Shown here one piece after another: positions 27,689 through 35,530 of a stretch of DNA of 64,000 nucleotides; position 1 is the stretch's first letter; the number at the start of each line of letters is the position of its first letter. Origin of the DNA: Lottiidibacillus patelloidae (GTDB lineage Bacteria > Bacillota > Bacilli > Bacillales > SA5d-4). A program made the position numbers and the translations under genes. The notes under the pieces are model-generated. The model ran no database searches, had not been told where the DNA came from, and worked only from the letters and a program-made list of their open reading frames with translations. Location: NCBI RefSeq assembly GCF_002262935.1, contig NZ_NPIA01000007.1, positions 62,001 to 126,000 on the forward strand, read 5' to 3'.

Positions 27689-28393
27689 TTATGGTAAATC
27701 GATAAGCATAAATCGTGATTTATCTAACCCTTTAATTTTTAGTTTTGAAGTTTCAGTAATTCTAGCATCGTCTCTTTTACTTATTTGAGTTTCTTCGTTT
27801 AGTAATAGCTTCCCCTCAATTACAAAGATATAAGTGCGTCTCCCTTGTAATTGTTCAAATGAAAGCTCCTTCTCTTCCTCTAAATCGGACAAGTAAATCG
27901 TTAAATCTTGATGGATCTTTGCAATTTCATTACCTGTTGTATTCTTTGATACTACTGGTAATAAATTATTCTTTAACTTATTTATATCAAATGACGTTTT
28001 CTCATATGAAGGTGGAAGTCCTTCTTTTTCAGGTAAAAACCATAATTGTAACAAGTTTACATCTTCATCGAGTGAAGGGTTTACTTCAGAATGGATAATC
28101 CCTGTTCCAGCTGACATTCGTTGAACACCACCGAATGTTGTTGTAGCTGTAGTTCCAGTACTATCTTCATGTTTTAAAAATCCATCTAAAACAATTGAAA
28201 CTATTTCCATTTCCCTATGTGGATGTGAGCCAAAGCCTTTTTGAGGTGCAATGATGTCATCATTTAACACTCTCAATGGGCCGAATTGCATGTTATTAGG
28301 GTCATAGTAATCAGCAAATGAAAAGCTGAAATTCGTTTTTAACCAACCATGGTCATTTGAATAACGTTCTTCTGCTTTGCGAATTTTTATCAT
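27689..28393 (-). CDS. Pirin family protein (YhhW/quercetinase-like)
   Basis: A 234-residue bicupin with N-terminal ERYSNDHGWLKTNFSFSFADYYDP and GSHPHREMEIVSIVLDG, which provides the metal-binding histidines, and the later QRMSAGTGIIHSE block. Pirins of this type act on quercetin-like phenolics or in redox sensing. It sits 15 bases downstream of doxX, in an apparent operon under MhqR-type sites, which suggests a role in quinone/phenol stress. Confidence 0.9.
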   Translation of the reverse strand: MIKIRKAEERYSNDHGWLKTNFSFSFADYYDPNNMQFGPLRVLNDDIIAPQKGFGSHPHREMEIVSIVLDGFLKHEDSTGTTATTTFGGVQRMSAGTGIIHSEVNPSLDEDVNLLQLWFLPEKEGLPPSYEKTSFDINKLKNNLLPVVSKNTTGNEIAKIHQDLTIYLSDLEEEKELSFEQLQGRRTYIFVIEGKLLLNEETQISKRDDARITETSKLKIKGLDKSRFMLIDLP

Positions 28394-28408
28394 TAATTTC
28401 TCATCTCC

Positions 28409-28810
28409 TTAACCGAATATTAGTGTATTAAGCGAGTAGTTACCTGCTCCAATTAATGCAATACCAATTACTGTACCTATAATTACCAAATTATATTCAT
28501 ATCCATTTTCTGTTACCCATAATCCATTTGTACCGTGAACCTTAATTATAGCTACAGCCATTGTACCAGCTATTAGAACTGCTGCTACTGGCATGAATAG
28601 TCCTGCCGCAAACAAAGCCCCACCTATAAGTTCTGCTAGTCCAGCTAAAATAGCCATCATAACCCCAGGCTTTATTCCGATTGATTCAAAGAATCCTCCT
28701 GTCCCTTTAACACCATGACCACCGAACATCCCAAATAATTTCTGTGCACCATGTCCTATAAATAGTAGCCCTATTAGTAATCTTATTAATAATAAACCAA
28801 TATCCATCAT
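28409..28810 (-). CDS. DoxX family membrane protein (MhqP-like)
   Basis: A 133-residue protein with four membrane helices, the first carrying LLIRLLIGLLFIGHGAQKLFG, the DoxX signature. In B. subtilis the DoxX protein MhqP belongs to the quinone-responsive MhqR regulon. Here the gene stands directly downstream of three MhqR-like sites and divergent from none, with mhqR itself upstream on the same strand. Likely a respiratory-type or quinone-associated membrane function. Confidence 0.88.
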   Translation of the reverse strand: MMDIGLLLIRLLIGLLFIGHGAQKLFGMFGGHGVKGTGGFFESIGIKPGVMMAILAGLAELIGGALFAAGLFMPVAAVLIAGTMAVAIIKVHGTNGLWVTENGYEYNLVIIGTVIGIALIGAGNYSLNTLIFG

Positions 28811-28837
28811 TTTTTATTATCTCCCTTACATTTATTG

Positions 28838-28914
28838 TTTCGAATTCGAGATATTATTCCAAAGGTTATCTCAAATTCGAGATATATAAATGTATATATC
28901 TCGAAACTGAGATT
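28838..28914 (-). promoter_or_regulatory. Cluster of three MhqR-type operators upstream of doxX
   Basis: Three palindromic copies: TTTCGAATTCGAGATA (28838-28853), TATCTCAAATTCGAGATA (28867-28884) and TATCTCGAAACTGAGATT (28897-28914). All match the TATCTCGAATTCGAGATA operator known for MhqR. They lie between mhqR and doxX, in the probable promoter of the doxX-pirin unit. Confidence 0.82.
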
Positions 28915-28934
28915 TATGACATAAAGCAATTTCA

Positions 28935-29381
28935 TTATGATAATGAATCTGCATATAAGCCTAACTTTTTCATTAATGAGATAGCATCATTTTTTTCTTG
29001 TATATTTAAACCAGCGAAAATCTCATTAAGTCGAATTTGATGTTTAGGAAAGATATCATCTAATAAAGCTCTTCCTTGGTCGGATATAGTCGCATACGTA
29101 ATTCTTCTGTCTTTAGGACATGGTTTGCGTAGCAAGTATCCTTTTTCTTCAAGCTTATCAACAACATAAGTAATAGTTCCACTAGCTAATAAGATTCTTT
29201 GCCCAATTTGTTGCAGGGGTTGATCACCTTTATGGTATAGAAGTTCTAATACGGCAAATTCTGTTGTGTTTAAGCCATATTTTTTTATATCTTCTTTGAC
29301 TAAGTCTGTAATCGTGCGATGTGCCTTGGATAAGGTTACGAAAAGTTTTAAAGTAACTTCGTTTTCTAATCTATCCATCAA
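28935..29381 (-). CDS. mhqR: MarR-family repressor MhqR
   Basis: A 148-residue winged-helix regulator. ALLYHKGDQ-like block FAVLELLYHKGDQPLQQIG, then ILLASGTITYVVDKLEEKGY and CPKDRR, closely follows B. subtilis MhqR as I recall it. The cysteine in CPKDRR is a possible redox-sensing site. MhqR represses genes for quinone and catechol detoxification. Palindromes matching its known operator occur upstream of doxX and in front of mhqR itself, so control is probably autogenous. Confidence 0.88.
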   Translation of the reverse strand: MMDRLENEVTLKLFVTLSKAHRTITDLVKEDIKKYGLNTTEFAVLELLYHKGDQPLQQIGQRILLASGTITYVVDKLEEKGYLLRKPCPKDRRITYATISDQGRALLDDIFPKHQIRLNEIFAGLNIQEKNDAISLMKKLGLYADSLS

Positions 29382-29401
29382 ACCAAACCTCTCAAAAATA
29401 T

Positions 29402-29419
29402 TATCTCGAATTCAAAGTA
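29402..29419 (-). promoter_or_regulatory. MhqR-like site in the mhqR promoter
   Basis: TATCTCGAATTCAAAGTA has an intact left half and a degenerate right half of the MhqR palindrome. Just upstream of the mhqR start. Confidence 0.6.
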
Positions 29420-29473
29420 ATTATAAATTGCAAATTAGAATTTGTCAAAGATTTATTCTCACATTACAATTTC

Positions 29474-29510
29474 AAAGAAAAGATCAGGCGTTTTGCCTGA
29501 CCTTTTCTTT
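29474..29510 (-). terminator. Terminator of the cyclodeaminase-like/tlp gene
   Basis: AAAGAAAAGATCAGGC and GCCTGACCTTTTCTTT form a long stem overlapping the stop codon. Confidence 0.85.
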
Positions 29511-29760
29511 AATCATTTTGACGATTGTAATTAGCTTCATCTTTTACTTCAGAACGAAATCCATCTAACGCTTCACGGCGGCGATCATTTTTTTCTTCAA
29601 TTTGCTGACGCTCATGTTCACTCATATCAATCTCTGGGTTGCGTAACGTATCTTCAGCTTGTTCCATATTTTCGATAGTATGTTCTATCATATCTTGGAT
29701 CTTTTCAACGTTATCGCTACGATCATCAGGCTTTGCTGGAGTTTGTCTATTATTTGCCAA
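29509..29760 (-). CDS. tlp: Small acid-soluble spore protein Tlp (internal start)
   Basis: From TTG at 29760 the frame gives an 83-residue Tlp of standard length, beginning LANNRQTPAKPDDRSDNV. AGAAGGAGGCAAT directly upstream is a strong initiation signal inside the longer open frame. Tlp is a hydrophilic protein made in the forespore and stored in the spore core. Presence near citB/acnA, sspO and sspP follows the arrangement in other bacilli. Confidence 0.85.
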   Translation of the reverse strand: MANNRQTPAKPDDRSDNVEKIQDMIEHTIENMEQAEDTLRNPEIDMSEHERQQIEEKNDRRREALDGFRSEVKDEANYNRQND

Positions 29761-30300
29761 TGTATTGCCTCCTTCTAAATTGCTATTTCCTACAATTGTA
29801 TTTTGTTTCAGACCTGCTGATTTCATACTGTTAAATCGATATATTAATTCGTTTTGAAAAAGCTTTTCGTTTACTTCTATTAGGTCGGCCTTTAATACAC
29901 CAGAATATCCATTGGTTTTCATTAATTCCATACACCCATTTGCAGCAGATATGCAGTAATTTACTCCAAGTATGTAATCTGACAAGACCTCATTTTTCAC
30001 TTTATTTTTATACTCTTTCGTTTTTTCTAAAAAAGTAACTATTGTTTGAAATAATCTAAATGTCACTTCATTAATGTTAACCGATTCTCCTCGTAACGAT
30101 TTTGTCAATATATCGTTGTCTTCGTCACAACAAGTAAAACATTGTTTAATTTCACTTTCTAAAGAAATGTTAATGTCAGATAAGCGAAACGATTCGTTAA
30201 TTAACCTCATCCCCAGACCAGCAATAATGGCTGTTGATGATCCCCCCCAAGGATTACCGTATGAGCCTATAAGTGAATATATATCCTCGCCAATCCTCAT
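29509..30300 (-). CDS. Cyclodeaminase-like domain fused in frame to spore protein Tlp
   Basis: A continuous frame of 263 residues from ATG 30300 (AGAGGTG upstream). Residues about 1-170 resemble the formiminotransferase-cyclodeaminase C-terminal fold: SYGNPWGGSSTAIIAGLGMR at the start is like the PGGGSAAAL loop, followed by an all-helical bundle. Residues from about 181 onward are the small acid-soluble spore protein Tlp (AKPDDRSDNVEKIQDMIEHT and IEEKNDRRREALDGFRSEVK). No stop codon separates the halves, yet a perfect ribosome binding site lies at the junction. Either a fusion protein, separate Tlp, or both may be made. The function of the first half is unknown. Confidence 0.75.
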   Translation of the reverse strand: MRIGEDIYSLIGSYGNPWGGSSTAIIAGLGMRLINESFRLSDINISLESEIKQCFTCCDEDNDILTKSLRGESVNINEVTFRLFQTIVTFLEKTKEYKNKVKNEVLSDYILGVNYCISAANGCMELMKTNGYSGVLKADLIEVNEKLFQNELIYRFNSMKSAGLKQNTIVGNSNLEGGNTLANNRQTPAKPDDRSDNVEKIQDMIEHTIENMEQAEDTLRNPEIDMSEHERQQIEEKNDRRREALDGFRSEVKDEANYNRQND

Positions 30301-30334
30301 TAGTAACACCTCTATTAAATAGTCAAAAGAAAAA

Positions 30335-30352
30335 AGCAAGGAAGACCTTGCT
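30335..30352 (-). terminator. Terminator of fbpB-like gene
   Basis: AGCAAGG / CCTTGCT with a 4-base loop; T-rich on the minus strand. Confidence 0.8.
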
Positions 30353-30353
30353 T

Positions 30354-30488
30354 TTAGTTACCCATTCTTCTTTCTAACCTTTTTTCTAAGCGGTCTTCTA
30401 TTCTTTCCAATGCTTCACTATCCTTTAATAACGCCCTTTTGTTTTCTAATACTAATTCCTTAAAGCTTCTTTTGTTCATATTTCTCAA
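30354..30488 (-). CDS. fbpB: FbpB-family small basic protein
   Basis: A 44-residue peptide from TTG 30488 with AAGGAGGG seven bases upstream (an ATG three codons in is the alternative). The sequence NKRSFKELVLENKRALLKD followed by LERIEDRLEKRLERR matches the FbpB family. In B. subtilis FbpB is Fur-controlled and helps the small RNA FsrA in iron sparing. A GATAATAATATATT stretch upstream is a partial Fur-box resemblance only. Confidence 0.8.
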   Translation of the reverse strand: MRNMNKRSFKELVLENKRALLKDSEALERIEDRLEKRLERRMGN

Positions 30489-30584
30489 AATAATCCCTCC
30501 TTGATAATAATATATTTAATAAAGTTTTCCCTAAATTCCCAAATTCTAAACAAGTTTTTAGAATATTAGAATGATTTTTTGCAA

Positions 30585-30613
30585 ATAAAAAAAGATGCTT
30601 CACTTTCAGCACC
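30585..30613 (-). terminator. Terminator of thermonuclease operon
   Basis: GATGCT (30594-30599) / AGCACC (30608-30613), followed on the minus strand by TTTTTTT. Confidence 0.8.
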
Positions 30614-30615
30614 TT

Positions 30616-31275
30616 TTATCGTTTTGATTTTCGGAAACCAGCTTTTTCAGCTTTATCTTCTGAGCAAAACATCTCTTCTGCAATCGTTTGTTTGTAATAT
30701 GCCCCACTCGGAAGGTGATAAATTTTGTCACCTTTCGAATTAATATTTCCTTTAATATTACAGTCAATAGTAGATTCTTCAACATCGTCAAGATCATCGT
30801 AATTTTCAATGCTCCAAATTCCAACATTTTGCTTTCGTGCTTCGTTTTGGATAGCATAAAATTGATCGACATATTTAGTGTTAGGTTCGTAAATGTAAGC
30901 AACTCTTGCTAACCCTTCTGCAAGAAGAAGTTCATTAACCATTTCTCCACTTTCCGTGTAAACATAAGCCAATAACCTTCCATATTTGTCTCGTTCAGAT
31001 ATACCAAGCTCGATTCTCACCTTTTTACCTTCTAGTAATTCTTTTACAAAAGTACTCGCCTCTGGACCAAATGGTTGTACAGGCTTTGACGGATGAACTG
31101 TTTCAGGTGTATCGATTAACAATAGTCTTATTGTTTCTTCTTTATTATTTATAATGACCTTTATCGTATCACCGTCAACAACTTTCGTAACCTCATATAA
31201 ATAATCCCCATCACTAGTGCAACCCATTAGCAAGGTTATTAATATGGAAAAGAAAAGCAGTATAAGTTTTTTCAT
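30616..31275 (-). CDS. Thermonuclease (SNase)-family lipoprotein
   Basis: A 219-residue protein. Signal with lipobox LLMGC (residues 15-19), then a staphylococcal nuclease fold with VVDGDTIKV, RLLLIDTPE and ERDKYGRLLAYVY carrying the catalytic Asp, Arg, Glu and Arg. The C-terminal 45 residues (CNIKGNINSKGDKIYHLP) form a small cysteine-containing excalibur/YhcR-like tail. It probably degrades DNA outside the cell. It is one base from the upstream TlpA gene, in a three-gene operon. Confidence 0.9.
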   Translation of the reverse strand: MKKLILLFFSILITLLMGCTSDGDYLYEVTKVVDGDTIKVIINNKEETIRLLLIDTPETVHPSKPVQPFGPEASTFVKELLEGKKVRIELGISERDKYGRLLAYVYTESGEMVNELLLAEGLARVAYIYEPNTKYVDQFYAIQNEARKQNVGIWSIENYDDLDDVEESTIDCNIKGNINSKGDKIYHLPSGAYYKQTIAEEMFCSEDKAEKAGFRKSKR

Positions 31276-31276
31276 A

Positions 31277-31888
31277 TTAATTATCCATTTGCTTAATATA
31301 TTTTACCATCATTTCTTCATTCATAGCACCTAAGGCGATGTTAGTAATAACCCCATCATTATTAATAAACCAAGTCGAGGGAATTTGTAATACTCGGTAA
31401 GTAACACCAACTTCATTATGGATATCTAAAAGAATTGGGAATGTTAAACCTAGTTCTTCTTTAAACTCTTCTATACTTGAAACTGTGTCTTGGGAGGTCA
31501 TATTTACAGCCAATATCTCCACACCTTGATTTGCATATTTTTCATAAAATCGTTGCATATCCGGCATCTCCGCGCGACAAGGCGGACACCATGTTGCCCA
31601 CATGTTTAAGATTACTTTTTTTCCTTGATAATCAGACAAAGAAACTGTTTCTCCTTCTAAATTTTCTATTGTGAAATCAGGTGCTTTGTTCCCTATCTTA
31701 ATACCTACTTCTAACTTATCACTATTTTCCTTCGCTGTATTTTTATTTTCATCTGGATTAGTGGATTGTTCATCTTCGTGAGCTCCGTTTGCACCATTTT
31801 GAGAAGAATCCTCTTTTGTAACATAATCCATTATCCCCCATATCACTAACCCTGATAAAATAATTCCTGCAATTATATTTCTCCACAT
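31277..31888 (-). CDS. Membrane-anchored TlpA/ResA-type thiol-disulfide protein
   Basis: 203 residues: one N-terminal helix, a 40-residue acidic/Asn linker, then a thioredoxin fold with WATWCPPCRAEMP (CPPC) and a cis-proline near IPSTWF. It works on the outer side of the membrane, probably as a reductant of cysteine proteins. It lies between a seven-helix membrane protein and the thermonuclease gene. The latter carries cysteines that might be its client, which is an inference. Confidence 0.9.
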   Translation of the reverse strand: MWRNIIAGIILSGLVIWGIMDYVTKEDSSQNGANGAHEDEQSTNPDENKNTAKENSDKLEVGIKIGNKAPDFTIENLEGETVSLSDYQGKKVILNMWATWCPPCRAEMPDMQRFYEKYANQGVEILAVNMTSQDTVSSIEEFKEELGLTFPILLDIHNEVGVTYRVLQIPSTWFINNDGVITNIALGAMNEEMMVKYIKQMDN

Positions 31889-31900
31889 AAATAAATCCCC

Positions 31901-32572
31901 CTAATTATTACTTGTTCGTTTTATTAATAGTATGATTAAGATAACAATTGAAACTGTAATGTATATTACTTGTTGCGTTGAAAATGGACCAATAAATGGT
32001 AATGATGAATTCAAAAAGTATTCTAACACAATTTGTGCGATACTCCACCATATGATTATTTCTAGTAAGATTACTTTTTTTAATGGAAACGAATTTTTGA
32101 TTATTAATAATATAAAAGATAGTGCTACAAAAAGTCCTATAATATGAACTAATCGAACCTCGGCATAAATGATTGCTGAAAAAACATTAAAAAATAGGAA
32201 AAATGATATCACTCCAGTCAAAGCTGTATCAATAAAGTAAGCAACGGCAATAGCTTTCTTCTTGGCATAATAAAATAATATGGCAATAAAAGACAGGATT
32301 GCTAACATTGTCCCAATTGATCCACCATTAAAGAAAAGTAGTGCCAATGGATTTTCTAACGTTCGGATAGGATAGATAATGATGTATGATAACTTCCAAA
32401 CAATAATACTAATAATAAAAGCATTGGACAAACTCTCCAAAATTTCTTTTGCTGAACTGACATTTTTCAATCTGTATTTCGCAACTAAATAAGAAAACAT
32501 CATAGATAGAGCAATAATAACTAAGCTTATTTTAATGATAAAAGGTCCCAATTGATATACAGGTTGCAGCAC
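31901..32572 (-). CDS. Seven-helix membrane protein, Lgt-like appearance
   Basis: A 223-residue protein from GTG 32572 behind GAGGAGAATATC; the frame is open further back but has no ribosome binding site there. About seven hydrophobic helices with few charges. The layout recalls prolipoprotein diacylglyceryl transferase-like proteins found beside TlpA genes in bacilli, but the catalytic Lgt motif is not evident. Function unknown; 12 bases from the TlpA gene. Confidence 0.7.
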   Translation of the reverse strand: MLQPVYQLGPFIIKISLVIIALSMMFSYLVAKYRLKNVSSAKEILESLSNAFIISIIVWKLSYIIIYPIRTLENPLALLFFNGGSIGTMLAILSFIAILFYYAKKKAIAVAYFIDTALTGVISFFLFFNVFSAIIYAEVRLVHIIGLFVALSFILLIIKNSFPLKKVILLEIIIWWSIAQIVLEYFLNSSLPFIGPFSTQQVIYITVSIVILIILLIKRTSNN

Positions 32573-32704
32573 GATATTCTCCTCACAATAATTTATTATT
32601 ATGTTTATCATACCAAATGCAATCAATATTAAATATATAATTGCTTATTACATGACGTTAAAAATAAAAGGCTGGGAACAATATTATTATGGGAGGTGAA
32701 AGCT

Positions 32705-32851
32705 ATGGGTAAAACAAAAAGAAATCCTTCTCCAGAAGGGGTAGGTGCCGCAAGTGTTCAAGGTAAAAAAACACGTGGATTTACTGCAGAATATCAAAGT
32801 GGCTATCAAGGTCAAGGTAGGAGTTCTAACCAACAATATAAGAAGAAATAA
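32705..32851 (+). CDS. Small spore-like protein, 48 residues
   Basis: ATG 32705 with GGGAGGTGAAAGC upstream. The peptide begins MGKTKRNPSPEGVGAASVQG and ends NQQYKKK. Its hydrophilic Gly/Gln/Lys-rich composition and GAASVQGK..GF block recall minor small acid-soluble spore proteins such as SspO, but the match is loose. It is followed by its own terminator. Confidence 0.65.
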   Translation: MGKTKRNPSPEGVGAASVQGKKTRGFTAEYQSGYQGQGRSSNQQYKKK

Positions 32852-32858
32852 TAATAAT

Positions 32859-32883
32859 GGCTTTACCTTGATAGGTAAAGCCT
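32859..32883 (+). terminator. Terminator of the small spore-like gene
   Basis: GGCTTTACC / GGTAAAGCC with a 6-base loop, then TATTTTTG. Confidence 0.85.
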
Positions 32884-32898
32884 ATTTTTGATAAATAT

Positions 32899-32933
32899 GA
32901 AAAAGCTAGAATAACATAAAGTTATCCTAGCTT
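32899..32933 (-). terminator. Terminator of the tRNA-5S cluster
   Basis: AAGCTAGaATAAC / GTTATcCTAGCTT stem, followed on the minus strand by TTTTTC. Confidence 0.8.
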
Positions 32934-32938
32934 AGTAA

Positions 32939-33055
32939 GCCTGGCAACGTCCTACTCTCACAGGGGGACAGCCCCCAACTACCATCGGCGCAGAAGAGCT
33001 TAACTTCCGTGTTCGGTATGGGAACGGGTGTGGCCTCTTCGCCATCATTACCAGA
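32939..33055 (-). rRNA. rrf: 5S ribosomal RNA
   Basis: About 117 bases. On the minus strand it starts near TCTGGTAATGATGGCGAAG and contains the conserved CACGGAAGTTAAGCTC block, ending GGACGTTGCCAGGC. It follows tRNA-Ala directly. No 16S or 23S gene is present in the window. End positions are accurate to a few bases. Confidence 0.95.
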
Positions 33056-33063
33056 CATTAAAT

Positions 33064-33139
33064 TGGTGGAGCCTAGCGGGATCGAACCGCTGACCTCCTG
33101 CGTGCAAGGCAGGCGCTCTCCCAGCTGAGCTAAGGCCCC
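33064..33139 (-). tRNA. tRNA-Ala (TGC)
   Basis: 76 bases with GGGGCCT acceptor, D-arm AGCTCAGCTGGGAGAGC, anticodon TGC, T-arm GGTTCGATCC and encoded CCA. Confidence 0.97.
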
Positions 33140-33171
33140 GAAAGATATATAATTTGTGAATTTTTTTAAAA

Positions 33172-33260
33172 TGGTGCCGAGGGCCGGACTTGAACCGGCA
33201 CGGTAGTCACCTACCGCAGGATTTTAAGTCCTGTGTGTCTGCCAATTCCACCACCCCGGC
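33172..33260 (-). tRNA. tRNA-Leu (TAA)
   Basis: 89 bases with a long variable arm (GGTAGGTGACTACC), anticodon TAA, acceptor GCCGGGG and encoded CCA. Confidence 0.97.
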
Positions 33261-33272
33261 AAAAGTAAATCT

Positions 33273-33347
33273 TGGAGCGGAAGACGAGGTTCGAACTCGC
33301 GACCCCCACCTTGGCAAGGTGGTGTTCTACCACTGAACTACTTCCGC
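33273..33347 (-). tRNA. tRNA-Gly (GCC)
   Basis: 75 bases, acceptor GCGGAAG, anticodon GCC, T-arm GGTTCGAACT, CCA encoded. Confidence 0.97.
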
Positions 33348-33392
33348 TTAATTAGGACTTTATTTCAATATAAAATTATTGTGTATTATATA

Positions 33393-33477
33393 TGGTGCGG
33401 GTGGAGGGACTTGAACCCCCACGCCATACGGCACTAGATCCTAAGTCTAGCGCGTCTGCCAATTCCGCCACACCCGC
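33393..33477 (-). tRNA. tRNA-Leu (TAG)
   Basis: 85 bases with a class II variable arm, anticodon TAG, acceptor GCGGGTG and encoded CCA. Confidence 0.97.
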
Positions 33478-33485
33478 ATATATAA

Positions 33486-33561
<76 letters not shown>

Positions 33562-33590
33562 AAGTTTTGTTCGTCGCATCATGTCGACTA

Positions 33591-33621
33591 CTAAAATTTA
33601 TCATGATTTTTAGAAACGCGC
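33591..33621 (-). promoter_or_regulatory. Probable promoter of tRNA-5S cluster
   Basis: On the minus strand TTGCGC, a 17-base spacer and TAAATT precede tRNA-Thr. Assigned by consensus and position; the exact ends may be off by a few bases. Confidence 0.45.
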
Positions 33622-33667
33622 AATACCTTTTTTAAAAATATTTTCAGTGTATATTTTCCAATAAGAA

Positions 33668-33698
33668 AAACCTCTACCACAACTATGATGGCGAGGCT
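33668..33698 (-). terminator. Probable terminator of M1 peptidase gene
   Basis: GCCTC..GCC and GGT..GAGG pair imperfectly, followed on the minus strand by TTTTTCTT. Confidence 0.55.
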
Positions 33699-33706
33699 TT
33701 AGCTTC

Positions 33707-35353
33707 TTAATTTCCCAATGTTTTTACTACTTCATTTTCTAACCATGAATCAAAGAATTCACGCACTTGTGGTCCTACAACTTCTTCAAACACGCTTATT
33801 AAATCTTCCCTTGATGCGTTTTTATACGAATACCTCTCTACATACAATTTTAATGCCTCATTCATTTTTTCTTCACCTATAGTTTGATCTAAATGATAAA
33901 ACATTTGGCTTCCAAAATAGTAAATAGAAAGGATATAAGTTTGCCACTCAGCAAAATCTTTTGCAGGAAGTTTAATGAGTTGTCCTTCTTCTTTGAAGTT
34001 TTCAATTTCTTTTGATAGATATTTTGTTTGACTATTTAATGTTTTCTCACCAACGATTGGATAATGCTTTAATAAAAAATTCAACGTTGAGTAATTTGTT
34101 AAACTTTCATCTAACCAAGGTTCTTCAATCGCATTATTTCCTACAAGAGCATACCACCACTGATGTGCAGTTTCATGAGCAATAACAGTATAGCCGTAAG
34201 TTAATTCCTTCTCAAATGCTTGACTTTGCACAAATACGAGGCCTGGATATTCCATTCCACCAAAAAAGCCACCTGTTGCTATTACATCAAATTCTTTATA
34301 TGGATATTTCCCATAGCGTTCACTAAAATATTGTAACGATTTTTCTGTTGCTTCTAAATACTTTTGCATCGCCTCTTTTGTTTGATTTCGATACCAAACA
34401 TTAACAACAACATCATCGACCTTTGATTGCAATAATTTGTAGGAATCATCCATAATTACCATAGCAAAGTCTCTTACGTTTTCAGCAACTACATGATATG
34501 ATCCAAAAGTTTGATTACTTACTGTAACTATTCTTGACTCGTAGTCATATCCAGAAGTAGCAATTTGATAATTAGTCGGCAGTTTAATTGTCATATCATA
34601 GGAGGCAATATCACTAAAGAGAGGATCTCCAATTGGATGATACGGATTTAAATACCAACCTTCTTCGGTATATACCGCTTTAATGGGTATCCAACTTCCA
34701 AACCATGTCGATTGATCGTCATAAGAAAATACTCCGTTATTTTTGGGGACATCAATGATAAAACTCATTTCAATCGAAACCTCTTCATTTTGTGTCCAAG
34801 ACTCTAGAGGAACCTCCATAATTGTCCCATCAATTTTACTATTTACTTCTTTTCCACTTACCTTCACGTCAAAAACATCCATTTTTCCAGGAGTACGCTT
34901 TTCACCAAAAATAAAATCCCAGTCTTCTCCTTTCAATGGAATCTTTTCTTCATAGATCATTGGATATAGGTGAAAGTATATTGAGTTTTGGTCCACACCA
35001 GTATCATTTATTGCTTTTACAATAAGTGTTCCACTGATTTGCTGAATCTCTGGATCGAATGTTCCATTAAATTTATAGACCGTATTTCCATGGTCAACAT
35101 TTAATTTACGAGCTTTAGATACTTCATCATCTTGTTTTTTATTATCATTTGTTTCTTCTTCATTTTGATTTTGATTCTCACTATTTCCTTGTTGGTTTTC
35201 ATCAGCATTGTTTTGTTCATCATTTTGATCTTGATGATATTCAGACTGTTGGTTTATTGAAGTATCCTTTGCATGTTGGATCATTGCGATTCCAGCATAT
35301 GTCGAACTAAAAATAAAAAGAATAAGTATTATGTAAACTTTTCGAGTATCCAT
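33707..35353 (-). CDS. M1-family metallopeptidase, membrane-anchored
   Basis: 548 residues: an N-terminal hydrophobic anchor (residues about 5-22), a 60-residue Gln/Asn/Glu-rich linker, a beta-rich N-domain, and a catalytic domain with FGGMEYPG (GxMEN-like substrate loop) and HETAHQWWYALVG followed by DESLTNYS, the HEXXH-X18-E zinc site. It lacks the long C-terminal domain of aminopeptidase N. It should cleave peptides outside the cell. Monocistronic. Confidence 0.92.
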   Translation of the reverse strand: MDTRKVYIILILFIFSSTYAGIAMIQHAKDTSINQQSEYHQDQNDEQNNADENQQGNSENQNQNEEETNDNKKQDDEVSKARKLNVDHGNTVYKFNGTFDPEIQQISGTLIVKAINDTGVDQNSIYFHLYPMIYEEKIPLKGEDWDFIFGEKRTPGKMDVFDVKVSGKEVNSKIDGTIMEVPLESWTQNEEVSIEMSFIIDVPKNNGVFSYDDQSTWFGSWIPIKAVYTEEGWYLNPYHPIGDPLFSDIASYDMTIKLPTNYQIATSGYDYESRIVTVSNQTFGSYHVVAENVRDFAMVIMDDSYKLLQSKVDDVVVNVWYRNQTKEAMQKYLEATEKSLQYFSERYGKYPYKEFDVIATGGFFGGMEYPGLVFVQSQAFEKELTYGYTVIAHETAHQWWYALVGNNAIEEPWLDESLTNYSTLNFLLKHYPIVGEKTLNSQTKYLSKEIENFKEEGQLIKLPAKDFAEWQTYILSIYYFGSQMFYHLDQTIGEEKMNEALKLYVERYSYKNASREDLISVFEEVVGPQVREFFDSWLENEVVKTLGN

Positions 35354-35530
35354 TAAGTCAACTACCTTTCATAGCTATATTACATAGACAATAATCCTAT
35401 CCTTCTAATACATTCTATAATATTTATAATAAACCTTTACACGAATAGGCACTTGATGTGATAAAATAGAATTTAATTAATCCCTACTAAACTTATAGGA
35501 TTAATTATTAAAAACATACTGGAGGCTACT

